The notes below the pieces were generated by a model that did not search any database, had not been told where the DNA came from, and saw only the letters and a list, made by a program, of their open reading frames with translations. Shown here piece by piece: positions 23,460 through 34,499 of a stretch of 64,000 nt of DNA (position 1 is its first letter; each line of letters begins with the position of its first letter). The position numbers and the translations under genes were made by a program. Origin of the DNA: Saururus chinensis. Taxonomy: Eukaryota > Streptophyta > Magnoliopsida > Piperales > Saururaceae. The stretch covers positions 12,981,659 through 13,045,658 of the forward strand of contig CP141148.1 in assembly GCA_035235625.1 (NCBI GenBank), given 5' to 3'.

Positions 23460-25890
23460 TTTGGTCTTTCTCTGCCCACCTCCTCTCACTCCCTTCCCCT
23501 CTCTTTCTCCCTTCCCTCTTCTCTCTCTCCCAGAGCTCTCTCTCCCACTCCCCATCTTGTCTCCCCCTCTCTCTCTCCTCCACTCTTTCTCCTCTCTCTT
23601 CCTTCCCATCTTCACTCTCTCTCCTCTCTCTCTCTCTCTCTCTTCACTCTCTCTCCTCTCTCTCTCTCTCCTCTCTCCCTCCTCTCTCCTCTCTCTCTAT
23701 CCTCTCTCCTTCTCTCTCCCTATCTCCTCTCTCTCTACACCTCTCTCCTCTCTCTCTCCCTCTCTCTCCCTCCCTCTCTCTCTCTCTCCTCTCTCTCTCT
23801 CTCCTCCCTCTCTCCTCTCCCTCTCACCTCCTCTCTCTACCTCTCTTCTCCCTCTCTCCTCCCACTCTCCCTCTCTCTTCTCTCCTCACTCGCTCTCTCC
23901 TCTCTCTAATCTCTCTCCTCTCTTTCTCTCCTCTCCCTCTCTCCTCCTCTTTCTCCCTCTCTCCTCACTCGCTCTCTCCTCCCCTCTCTCTCTCTCTCTC
24001 TCTCCTCTCCTCTCCCTCTCTCTCTCTCCTCCCTCTCCTCTATCTCTCCTCCCTCTCTCTCTCCCTCTCTCTCCTCTCTCTCCTCTCTCCTCTCTCTCCT
24101 CTCTCTCCTCCCTCTCCTCCCTCTCCTCTCCTCTCTCTCCCTTCCCATCTTCACTCTCTCTCCTCCCTCTCTCCCTCTCTCTGCCCTCTCTCCTCCACTC
24201 TCTCCCCTCTCCTCTCTCCTCTCTCCTCACTCGCTCTCTCCTCTCTCCTCCCTATCTCTCCCCATCTCCTCACTCCCTCTCTCCTCTCTCTCTCTCCTCC
24301 CACTCTCTCTTCCCTCTCTCTCCTCTCTCTCTCTCCTCCCCCTCTCCTCTCTCTCTCCTCCATCTCTCCTCCTGCCTCCCCTCTCTCCTCAGTCCCTCTA
24401 TCCCCTCTCTCCTCCCTCACTCCCTCTCTCCCTATCTCCTCTCTCTCTCCTCACTCCCTCTCTCCCCCTCTCTTTCCTCTCTCTCTCTCCTCTCTCTCAC
24501 CTCTCTCCCTCTCTTCCCTCTCTCCACTCTCTCTCCTCCCTCTATCTATTTTATATTTTTTTATTTCAAAATTAATGAAAAATAAAAAATATAAATGTAT
24601 TAGCGACGCATATGCATATACGTCGCTAATACATTTATATTTTTTAAAATTTTAATTAATGTTTTTAAAAAATAAATCAAATAAATAAAATTTCCTCTCT
24701 ACCCTATCTCCCCCTCCCCTCCCTCTCTCTCCCGATCTCCTCTCTCCTCACTCCCTCTCTCCTCCCTTCTCTCTCTCGTCTCTCTCCCCTCTCTCCTCCC
24801 TCTCTCCCCCCTCTCTCTATTTTATATTTGTCATTTAAAAATTAATAAAAATTTAAAAAATAAAAATGTATTAACGACACAAATGCATATATGTCGCTAA
24901 TACTAAGGGTATTTGCGACGTATATACTTATACATCACAAATACATTATTATTTTTTATTTGTTAATTAATTTTGAAATATAAAATAAAATAAAAATAAT
25001 TTCCTCTCTCTCTACCCTCTCTCCCCCTCTTGCTCTCTCTCCCCTCTCTCTCCTCTCTCTCTCCTCTCTCTCCCCTCTCTATCTCTCCTCTCTCCCTCCT
25101 CTCTCTCCCCTCTCCTCTCTCCCCTCTCTCTCTCCCCTCTCTCTCCTCTCTCTCTCCTCCCCCTCCCTCCACCCTCTTCTCTCTCTCCTCTCTCTCCCCT
25201 CTCCCTCTTTCCTCTCTCCCTCCTCCCTCTCCTCACTCTCTCCACTCTCTCCCTCTCTCCACTCTCCTGGCCCTCACTCTATTTTATATTTTTTATTTAA
25301 AAATTAATAAAAAAATAAAAAAATAAATATTTATTAACGACACATATGCATATACGTAGTACATTTGAGTATTAACGATGTATATGCTTATACATCGCTA
25401 ATACTTAAGGGCGTATAGACACATATGTCGCTAATAGTCAAAGGTATTAGCGAGGTATATGCTTATACGTTGCTAATATATTTTTATTTTTTAATTATTT
25501 TTAAATAAAAAATAAATAAATAAAATAAAAATAATTTCCTCTCTCTCTACCCTCCCTCTCTCCTCTCTCTTCCCCTCTCTCTCCCTTCTCTCTCTCTCTC
25601 CTCTCTCTCCTCTATCTCCTCTCTCTTTCCTCTCTCTCTCCCTTTCTCTCTTTCCCCTCTCTCTACCCTCTCTCTCTCCCTCTCCCTCTCTCTCCTCTCT
25701 CCTCCCTCTTCTCTCTCCCTCTTCTCTCTCCCTCCTCTCCCATCCCTCTATCTCTCCTCTCTCTACCCTCTCTCTCTTTCTCTCTCCTCATTCTCTCCTC
25801 CCTCTCTCTTACCTCCTCCTCTCTCTCTTTGATCCTTCTCTCCCTCCTCTCTTCACTCTCTCTCTATGCACTCTCTTCACTCTCTTTTTT
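23460..25890 (+). repeat. Modular CT-rich array inside CACTA B
   Basis: Four CT-rich blocks (about 23460-24545, 24690-24815, 25000-25280 and 25530-25890) alternate with similar AT-rich spacers. Each spacer begins TTTTATATTT and holds outward-paired motifs such as TATTAGCGACG and CGTCGCTAATA. The long Ser/Leu/Pro open frames here are artefacts of the CT runs. Confidence 0.85.
24583..24646. repeat. Perfect inverted repeat, 26-bp arms, 12-bp loop
   Basis: The arms contain AAATGTATTAGCGACG and CGTCGCTAATACATTT, extended outward by TAAAAAATAT on each side. The loop CATATGCATATA is itself nearly palindromic. Diverged versions occur in the next spacers near 24870-24940 and 25340-25480. Confidence 0.8.
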
Positions 25891-26612
25891 ATTATAAATT
25901 ATATTTTAAAACTAATAATAAAATTTAATAAATAAAATTTATTATATATAAATAGTGAAAGTTTAATCTATTATTAACACTAGTTTTTATTGAAATTTTA
26001 ATATTTATTTATTGTATATAAAAATAGTAAATATTGAATACAATATATTATATTTAAGAATTTTATTATAATTTTTTTAATATTTATTTATTAAATAAAA
26101 TTAATTAATAAAGCTATTAGCGCTATTAGAAATGGTATTTGGGACGCTTATGTTAAAGCGTTTCTAATAATTCAAAATTTTTATTTTTAATTCATAACTA
26201 TCAGTGACGCTTTTGAATAAGCATCACTATTGCGAACGCTATTAGCGACGCTTAAGACAAGCGTCGCTAATAGTTATATTTTTTTCTTTTTTTATTTAAA
26301 AAATATATATTTTAGCAACGGTTGTTTAAAGCGTCGCAAATATAGGAACTATTAGCGATGCTTAGAAAAAATGTCGCTAATATGGTTAGTATTAGCGACG
26401 TTTTAAACTAAGTGTCGCTAATATATGACTATTAGCGACGCATACGAAAATGCATTGCTAATAGGTCATTTTCTTGCGACGCTTTTTTATTCATCGTAAA
26501 AGTTATTTTTAGTGACGCTTTGTTATGCGTCGCTAATAAATGCGTCACTAATACTATATTTTGATGTAGTGTTAGCTAATAAACCTAACATATGATACAT
26601 ATATTCTAACGT

Positions 26613-27200
26613 ATCTAAGGTTCTCCTTTTCTTTTTTGCTGAACTAGTGAGTGTCACACTTGTCTTCAGAATCTATGGCAAGAGGAATAGATGGATTGTT
26701 TAGGATATCCAGCTTCACAAGCCTCTAAATAAGCGATGGCACCAATATGGGATGTCAAGGTGATTTTACTTAAATATCAGGGAAGGGTTGATATGTTCTT
26801 ATCTTTTGCCCTGCCCAAAGAAGAAAGAAAATATTATCTGGCATAAAAGCATATGATTTGGAGAATTTTCAACTGATTAAGATAATAATAATCTACTCTA
26901 GTGTACATGTATATTTTACCCTTAAATTCAGCTGGATTGGCTAGGGATGAAGTTAAGATTGCTAGTCCTTTTGAGAAGTGGAAACTGTGATATTAGGCCA
27001 GATTGTTTCTATGAGGTAATTGGCATATAATCAACATGCTCATGACCTAATGAAATTAATGTAAAGATGACTTTTCTATAAATAAAACTTTCAATTGTTT
27101 GGTAACCTAGAGGAAGGGTAAATAGATTTTGTAGAAAATAATTGAGTATTTTGAGAACATCAAACCTAGATTCTCGTAGTGTAATAAATGTTTATCTATA
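26613..27200. other. Intergenic, probably retrotransposon remnant, unassigned
   Basis: No domain or element end was recognised except the purine-rich stretch next to LTR C near 26620-26640 (seen on the minus strand). Confidence 0.35.
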
Positions 27201-28693
27201 TCTATACTATATTAAAAGTTAAATGGGGGGCTAGATATTTTTGGTTTTGAACTTAGTTTAACCTTAAATTTTAATAATAATGATAACTAAATAAGGATAA
27301 AAAAGTAATTAATTATTAAAAGAGATTGAATCATTTGTTCTATTGTTGACAGAAACATAGTTTAAACCAAAGGCTAAATAGATATTCAATGGGTTCTAAC
27401 TGCCTTATAGGATCCATAAATTTTTCATTACATATGTAACAAAATTATAATTAAAACCAATAACCAAAGAGAACATTAGCTACATGTGGATAACTACCTT
27501 TTAGGACCCACAATATTTACATTATCATTATTATAACCAGTGGCTGAAGATTCAGAGGCTTGTAGGTCTACACCAATGATAAGATAATATTAATATATAC
27601 ACATAAACCACTCTTTGAGTTTTAGTGGGAGTGAGAAGTGCAAAGATGTATATTCAAATAAACGAGTAAGTGATATTCTTGCAAGATATAGAACTCAACA
27701 TCCTAATTAAACTATACTTTAGAATTATCAATCATGATACTCCCTCTATCCTACATTAATAGCAACATTTGGTTTTCTAAAATGAAATAATTAGGACAGA
27801 GGGAGTATTTAAAAGAGAACAAATGTGGACAAATAGAGAAATAAGTACAAAATTTACATTAAGTTATCAAATCTTCTTATGAAGAGTGCATTTAGCTCAT
27901 TCTTTTCCATAGACATTTGGGCCATCACCCACTTTGACAATAGGCTTCAGCTTCCTTTTGCGTTGCTATTTTTGTTCAAATATTGCTTATCTCTAATATT
28001 CATCACACCTCAATGAAACAAAACATGCATGCATACAAAGTATTCATAAGCCAATGTTAAGTATTAAAGACGTGCACAACATTTGCAACTTCTTACGCAT
28101 ACGAGCATGAAACTGTGATGACCCAAGCCAATTGTCACCCCATAGCTACCTTCACACGAGTAGTGGCTTGAATGAAGAGCCGTCAACCAATGACTATTTC
28201 TTAATATTAAAATAAAAAAATGATGAATATTTTTCTTACACAATTACAGCCTGCAAACAAGTCTCTTATACTTGTACTTTGGCCAATATGTTCTTAACTA
28301 TTTGATTAATTGATTCAAGTTTCCATTAATCATAACCACTCCATTGACCAATTTTATGTGATTAAATAGGTAAATTATTGGCTAATCAATGTAAGTATAG
28401 CTTGTGAAATATAAATGGTTAATTTAAGCCAACTATAATATTTAAATGATTTCAAGCTATTTGTTGTTCATTTGTAATCACACATAATATGATTTACAAC
28501 TTAAAACTTTTATGTACTATGGTCACAATTTTTATCATGGAGCCCGGGTTGGGCTAGAGGCATCTTACAAATAAAGGAGCAATAGTAAATATCAATATCT
28601 CCTAACAACACCCAACCATTAGTCGAAAAAGTTCATATATATAATAAGTATTATTTTATGTCTAACACGTGCATTTGCATGCACTTTTACTAG
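27201..28693 (+). mobile_element. Non-autonomous Helitron (1,493 bp)
   Basis: It begins TCTATACTATATTAAAAG after an A, a common plant Helitron 5-prime end. It finishes with a short hairpin, GTGCAT-TTGC-ATGCAC, followed about 8 bases later by CTAG and then T. This fits the TC...CTRR structure with insertion between A and T. There is no target duplication, as expected, and no Rep/helicase coding. It contains a small Stowaway-like MITE at 27740-27805. Confidence 0.65.
27740..27805. mobile_element. Stowaway-like MITE, internally shortened (66 bp)
   Basis: The left end CTCCCTCTATCCTACATTAA pairs with the reverse-strand right end CTCCCTCTGTCCTAATTATT. TA lies on both sides. It is nested in the Helitron and therefore younger. 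Confidence 0.75.
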
Positions 28694-28984
28694 TATTAAT
28701 AAATATAAAGACAATCACAATAAACAAGATATCAAAGAAGCAATTTTATAATGATTCAGACAATGTCCTACACCTAGTCTTTTGATTCAAGGAATTCTTC
28801 TTCACGAGGTCATTACTGTGTATGCCACAATGTTAGCAGTGGCTCTCCTTAAATTTGCTTCCTTTCACCATAACTTGCCTTATGATTAATATTGCAGATG
28901 TGACCTTCTCCAACAATCATATGTTCTGAGGTGATTAACTCCAACAATTACAATTACCAAGGTGATCCCTCCAACACCATGGTT
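28694..28984. other. Intergenic, nothing recognised
   Basis: AT-rich sequence between the Helitron and a degraded LTR-like stretch. Confidence 0.4.
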
Positions 28985-29345
28985 GTAACACCTGGAAATT
29001 TAATTACTCCCTCCCTCCCCTAAATAAGTGTCCTATTTGATTTTTGAAAATGAACCAAAAATTAGTTCATTTTGAAATTTTAAATGACACTTATTTTAGG
29101 ATGGAGGGAATAGAAAATTAAGGAACAAAAGTGGATAAAATATTTTATCACATAACCACTACGAATGTGTTGAAAAAGTAGAGAGTTTGACACAAAAAGC
29201 TGATGCATTAGTGTAAGCTGGGGTATTCACATGCCTTCCCTAGCTTAGGTGTGTACCATAAGCTCTAGTCCTGCTCACTCTAGCCGGAATTGCATTTCTA
29301 GTGCCACATTTTTTAATTATTTTAATTACCAAGGCAATGCAGTTA
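28985..29345 (+). mobile_element. Degraded LTR-like fragment, possibly Gypsy Tekay-type (fossil)
   Basis: It begins TGTAACACCTGGAAATTTAA and ends near GCCACATTTTTTAATTATTT, with GCTCACTCTAGCCGGAATTG in between. This is reminiscent of Tekay/Del LTR starts. It holds a Stowaway-like MITE. It is truncated on the right, where Athila-like sequence follows. Confidence 0.3.
29007..29110. mobile_element. Stowaway-like MITE (104 bp)
   Basis: The left end CTCCCTCCCTCCCCTAAATAA and the reverse-strand right end TTCCCTCCATCCTAAAATAA are followed on both sides by AAGTGTC-type continuation. TA flanks both ends. Confidence 0.75.
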
Positions 29346-32300
29346 ATAGTATCTAGACTTGCCAATAACCGATATTCTAACACATAAAACCCAAGTTGGG
29401 CTATGCACCCTACTTTTTCTTGGTCAAAGGGCCTACATCAAAGAGAACTTGTAGGGTAGCCTCCTCATCAGTCATACCCACCCCAAGTTCAATCATTCCC
29501 TACACAACCTAAGAAACCATCCCTTGAGGATACTTTGAACATGTTTATGTAGAGTTCCCTCTAGTTCTAGAAAGTTACCCAAAGCACTCTACATGCTAGC
29601 TCAAATGTAATTGCGAAGTTGGAACTTCAAATGGGTCAACTAGCATTTACATTAAATTTGAGGAAAAAAGGTAAATTTCCAAGTCAACCTATAATAAACT
29701 CCAAGAGACAGTATGGAGTTAGCTCTGACTCTAGTCAGTCCCAATTCCACGAGGAAGCCATGCCATAATCAAAAGTGGCAAACATGTTGACAGTAAAGTA
29801 GAAATGCCAAACAATGCCTTCAACCATATCACAATGGAGAGAGTTCCAAGATGCATCTAGGGCCTTTACCATTTCCGAGTCTAACCATGTGGCTGATTAT
29901 GTCCAAAAAGCTCCTTTTTCTCAAAGATTGGCTATAGTTATTCAAGGAAACAACTTTAATGAGACGATGTAAATGTTCAAGAAAGTCCAAATTAATACTC
30001 CATTGCTCAATGCCATCAAGCAAGTTCCTTCATATATCAAATTCCTTAAAGACCTTTGTATCCTTTAGTTTGGCTTAGTTGTTTTATTAGTTACATGTTT
30101 TTTTATCTTTGTATTGTGCTTAGTCTAGGTTTGGTGGTGTTTATCTACTATTTCCATTAGTTACCCTTACTTGATTATTGCTAGCTTTCTTGCCTATTGT
30201 TGCATACTTTTTGACAGTGATACAACTCTAGCAGTGCCCTATCAATATAGGTAATATCTTTTCTTTCTTTATTTTTCTCTTACTTTTATTGAACATTGCA
30301 TTTCATTTTTGTCTTTATTTTAAAACATTGAGGACAATGTTTAGTTCAGGTTGGGGTGTAGAAAGAAATTGTTGATAGTTGTTTGTGTCGTAGTTGTTGC
30401 TATAATGTTTAATGATATAACAAAATTTGAGAAAAGTATGAAAAAAAATTGATTTTGCTTATTTTTTAATTTGGCTACTTACATTGATGCTCCTTTAGAT
30501 ATGTGGCTTTGTTTAAGGATATCAAATGGTTTAGAAAATATTATATAACTTGACTGATTAAATGACTTTTATTCTGATTTCATCATATTGGTAGTTTATG
30601 CTCCTATTTTGAAAAACTAGAAAGATATTTGTCTAAGTGAAAATACAAACCTGTGATTATGGTCTTTCATCTTAGTGGATGTCACTTATTCTAAGTAAAG
30701 CTTTCTTAAGAATAAAACTTTGGTATGATGTAGTAGTATTCAGGTTATCATAATAGAGTGATGTGCTTCACCATTTGGTTTGTAGATCATTTTGGGACTT
30801 TTTGTCATCAAGGTTGATTGTATAATGTGCTAAAGAAAAAAATGAATAGAAAAAGAGTAAGAAAAAATTATATAAAAAAATATTGAATGAAATTTTTTTG
30901 CAAATAGCTAAAAAATTAAAGTCTCTCTATTGAGTAGACCGGCTTCGGCGTGCCTCACTAAGTATAGGGTATTTGAGTCCAAAAGTATAGTTGACTAATT
31001 TATGACATGTCTAGCCTTGTAACCTATTTGGTTTAAGTAATTAAGCCTAAGGGGTGTTTCAACACCTAGTGCCTTGAGCCAACTACATTGGGAGTCACTA
31101 GCCAAATACTTGTTACATAGATCTTATAGAAAGCTTAAGAAGGCTAAACCTTACACATGTCATATGAGATGAACATAGAAGTCTAGTAGCACATTATGTA
31201 GTTATATCTTGAATGGGTTGTCAGGTGATTTGGGTTGTTTTACTTTTCAGGGAAGGTTTTGTATGGTTTTTTATTATGATATCTTGAGGGAAAATGGATG
31301 CCTATTATTTGTTAGTATTAAATTTAAATTTCTTAGTTGAAATGAGATACATTGAGTTGTTATATTCATGAGATTGGGATTGTGTAATCACTTATCATTC
31401 TGTTTTTAAAACATTTATGTTATGCATGAGCACTCGCCACCAATATGAAGTTATTAGAGTCAAATTTTTTTTCAGAAGTCAAGTTTTACTATGCATTACA
31501 TATACTATGACTGATTTTGCTAAATGGAGTCACACATGTAAAAGGAGCATATTTCTAAATTTTGATTGATTTTGATTTTATTTTATTTTTCAGTTTTGAA
31601 TTTTGTAGTACATTTACTGCAAATCCTCACAAGACTATAACTTGTCCACTAGTGTAGGCTAGGGATTTAAAGGCTTGTTGTATACATTAAATTCAATCAA
31701 AATTTCATGCGTAAGTGGGGCAACTAGTTTTATTTTCTATTATTTTTATTTGTATTTGATACGCTTGAAATATATATTTTACATGCTATTTTAACCTATT
31801 TACTAGCACAATATTAGGTTAAAGTAGGGACAATTAAGGTGCATTAGAATTAGGTGAGAAAATAGGTTTTATTTTTATATTTATCAATTTGGCTTAAGTT
31901 GTTTGTTTAGGTGTGTAATTGAATGATATTATTTATACTTCTAAGATATTGCTTATTGTCGTGTGTAGGGTTGCCACATATTTCTAGGCATATGGGTGAT
32001 AAGCGAGTAGCTTACGAGGTGGTTGGGTTGCTTAGAAATCATATTTGGGAAACTACATGTGAAGACCAAAGGAAGAGAAGTAATGTGTGGTAGAAGATGA
32101 TGCCACTAATTAATAGTGGCATATAATTTATTAAGGGACCATCTAAAGTTGGCAAGAAAGGGAGATATGTGATTGGCTAGATACAATAAAAGGAAATGAG
32201 GCTCAAGAGAAAATGGAAAGAGCACTACATAATGTGAAGTGCAAGAGCTGAAAGAAGGGAAGTGCATTAAAGGAGGAAAGGACCGTAGGTGGAATAAAGC

Positions 32301-32384
32301 AAAGTGGAGGAGGGAGCAACAATCCGGAAGACAAAGTTTGGCAAACAAAAGGTAGCAAATCAACTTTATTTGGAAGGTTGTATG

Positions 32385-33320
32385 TAAGGTTGCTAACGAG
32401 CCGAGTCAAACTGAGTTTTGAGGATTTAGACTCAAACTCGATTTCTAAAACTTGGCTCGAACACAGCTGGAGCTCGATGAAACATCTAGATGCCTAGGTC
32501 AAGCTTGGTTTGGCCAATGAACTAGAAACTTGACTTAAGCTCAAGCTCAAAAATATACTATAGCAATTTGAACCTATGTTCGAATTGAGCTCAAATCCTA
32601 TTTATAATCCAAACTATTTTTCCCCATAAAAAAAATATATTAATTTAGAGAATCACATCAACATTAAAAAAATTTAAAAAATTATAACAACCACAATTCC
32701 ATTCTATTAAAGTTGTAAATATCACTTAAAAATCTATGGTTAAAATAAGAGTCAATAAATTACCCCACAAAAACTTTCACTCGTCACTGAAAATTTAACT
32801 AATGCTATTCAAATATCTTAAATAATAAACCACTAAAAATTGAACTAGTCACCAAAGTCATGACAACTACTATTCATAGATTTCAGATCTGATTACTCTA
32901 GTGAACACAAAAAAGTTCATGATGAGAGCACTATCTAGACCTCAACAATAACATATTTTAGGGTGTGTGCGTTGCGTGTAAAAATAAAAATCAATACAAT
33001 TGTACCTTAGTAGTAAAAATGTACTCTTAGTTCACTGGATATATTTGTTAGAAAAATCTAGATATAGTTCACTAGATCTCTAATTATAAACCAATATGAT
33101 TGGCTTATTTAAGAATGTTTATTATGTAAGTGCAATTACATATTTATATTTGTTAGGATTTAAATGATTAAAGGCAGTATTTAAAAAATAAATAATATTA
33201 TATAGATGAATAAGGGTAGAATAGGAATGGAATAATTTATCACACCTACATTCTCAATTTTATTAGTAGTAGGATTTATACTTGTTTGAAATATAATGCA
33301 TAATATGGGTATTATATACC

Positions 33321-33360
<40 letters not shown>

Positions 33361-33673
33361 TTTTATAAAATAGCATAAAATATTATGAGTACATGAAAGG
33401 TGAAAGTTAAGAAATTTATATAATATGGGTATAATATGTAAGAAGTGATATATAACAAATCGAGTCAAGTTTGTGCCGAGGTTTGAGTCTATCTCGTGTC
33501 GAACTGATCATGTTTCGACTCGAGTTGAGGTAACCCCTGTTTGAGATTGGCTCGTTTATTTTTGAGTTTGAACCGAGCTCGAGTCAAGCTCCCTTCGAGC
33601 CAAGCCAAATTTGACTTGAACCAAACCGAGCTTGTTCAGCTCGACGAGTTGGCTCAAATCGTTAGCAGCCTTA
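32385..33673. mobile_element. Non-autonomous hAT element (1,289 bp) with exact 8-bp target duplication
   Basis: The left end TAAGGTTGCTAACGAGCC and the reverse-strand right end TAAGGCTGCTAACGATTTG are terminal inverted repeats. GTTGTATG lies immediately outside both ends (32377-32384 and 33674-33681). Subterminal regions are rich in GAGCTCGA, CTCGAGT and GAGCCAAG motifs. The interior is AT-rich, with a TA run at 33326-33354 and no transposase. It disrupts the Athila-like fossil. Confidence 0.85.
33326..33354. repeat. TA microsatellite
   Basis: An uninterrupted TA run of about 29 bp lies inside the hAT element. Confidence 0.95.
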
Positions 33674-34499
33674 GTTGTATGTAGAGTGGTATAATTGGTG
33701 GAGAATCAGCTACAAGAAAGAGACAGACAAGCCAATTTAATAAGGAGAGAGCTCCAAAGTTAAAGAAGACAAACCAGATTTGAGAAGATTGCTAAGCCAA
33801 AAGAAACTTTGTTCAAGTACCAAATTGGAAGGGACAAAGCAAAAAAATGCAGAACCAAAGAACTCCAACAACTTGAACCATCAAGTAACCGAGAAGGAGA
33901 AAAGACAACAGCCCTTGATCCTAGCCTTTCTATAACTAGTAGTTCCAATGTCAAAGTGAAGCCAATGAACCAGGGAAGAGAAAGAGAGAAGGAAGAAGAA
34001 GAGGAGCGGAAGCAGGTTCTCCTCATTGTCAACAATGTGCAGCCAATGCCTTCTCCAAATTAGATTTCTTCTTCGACATTCATGGCTAGCTAAACTCATA
34101 GTCAAGGCTTAGATGACGCCCTTGACATATTATATTCTACTCTTTCTTTGTTTTTATTTAAGTTTTGAATTGATGTAAATCTTTATTTTATGTGTTCAAT
34201 GAAAGTTTTATTATTTTCAATTCAATGCGCTCAAGAGAGGGTAGGATTGTTTAGTAAATGAAATCAAATCGAAGAACACTCATGTCTGAGAGGAGTGGGT
34301 GCACTTTGAGGTTTGTTTTGAATGAATTTTTTATTTTCCATAAAGTGTATATGTCAAGCAATCAACCATGAAGATATTATAAAGAAAAGAAAAACTATGA
34401 GTATCTCAAAAATCCACTAGTTAAACATCCATTAGTTTCACAATGCATAAATATAAGCATGCAGATAGATATCATGAATTCAACAATATTTTTTTAAGT

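Larger units (their letters stand above)
22158..26571. mobile_element. CACTA element B, complete non-autonomous copy (4,414 bp)
   Basis: The left terminus is CACTACAATAAAAC and the reverse-strand right terminus is CACTACATCAAAAT. Both are flanked by TTA, the 3-bp duplication typical of CACTA elements. Both ends carry dense subterminal motifs of the form ATTAGYGACGC and its complement. There is no transposase: the interior holds a GC-rich block (22760-23250) and CT-rich blocks separated by AT-rich hairpin modules (23460-25890). An unoccupied relative of the target lies at about 38075 in LTR J, where AAAGAAAT continues directly into GCTAATAAAC. This confirms the boundaries. Confidence 0.85.
20878..26612 (-). 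mobile_element. Copia-type LTR C (fossil), split by CACTA B
   Basis: Read on the minus strand it starts near 26612 with GTTAGAATATATG, continues to 26572, resumes at 22157 after CACTA B, and ends ACTAGAGGCA at 20878. That is about 1.3 kb of LTR without the insertion. It aligns along its length with the plus-strand LTR at 40026-41422 and the minus-strand LTR at 36956-38114. Shared blocks include ATCGATCGATC-rich middle sequence and GGYCATATCTYGTAG near the end. A purine-rich stretch lies just outside the start, as expected upstream of a 3-prime LTR. It abuts CACTA A directly, so it probably inserted there. Confidence 0.65.
29400..34300 (+). mobile_element. Athila-like Ty3/Gypsy retrotransposon fossil, gag remnant plus 3-prime region
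   Basis: Sequence around 29940-30060 encodes residues matching the conserved Athila gag block: FKKVQINTPLLNAIKQVPSY followed by IKFLKDLC. Upstream (29460-29760) lies the glutamine-rich gag tail. Downstream, a GAGGACAATGTTTAGTTCAGG stretch resembles the purine-rich region that follows pol in this lineage. The protease, reverse transcriptase and integrase regions are absent between them, so a large internal part is lost. The remaining pieces are heavily broken and old. The fossil is split by the hAT element at 32385-33673. The outer borders are approximate. Confidence 0.6.

Noticed and set aside
23420-24655. Open frames of 384 and 411 codons on the plus strand
   Set aside because: They translate a CT microsatellite (Ser/Leu/Pro only), occur in several frames at once and have no domain.
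9660-26571. A single 16.9-kb CACTA element from the first CACTA end to the last
   Set aside because: Flanking triplets differ, while 22158-26571 alone has matching TTA duplications and an empty-site relative.
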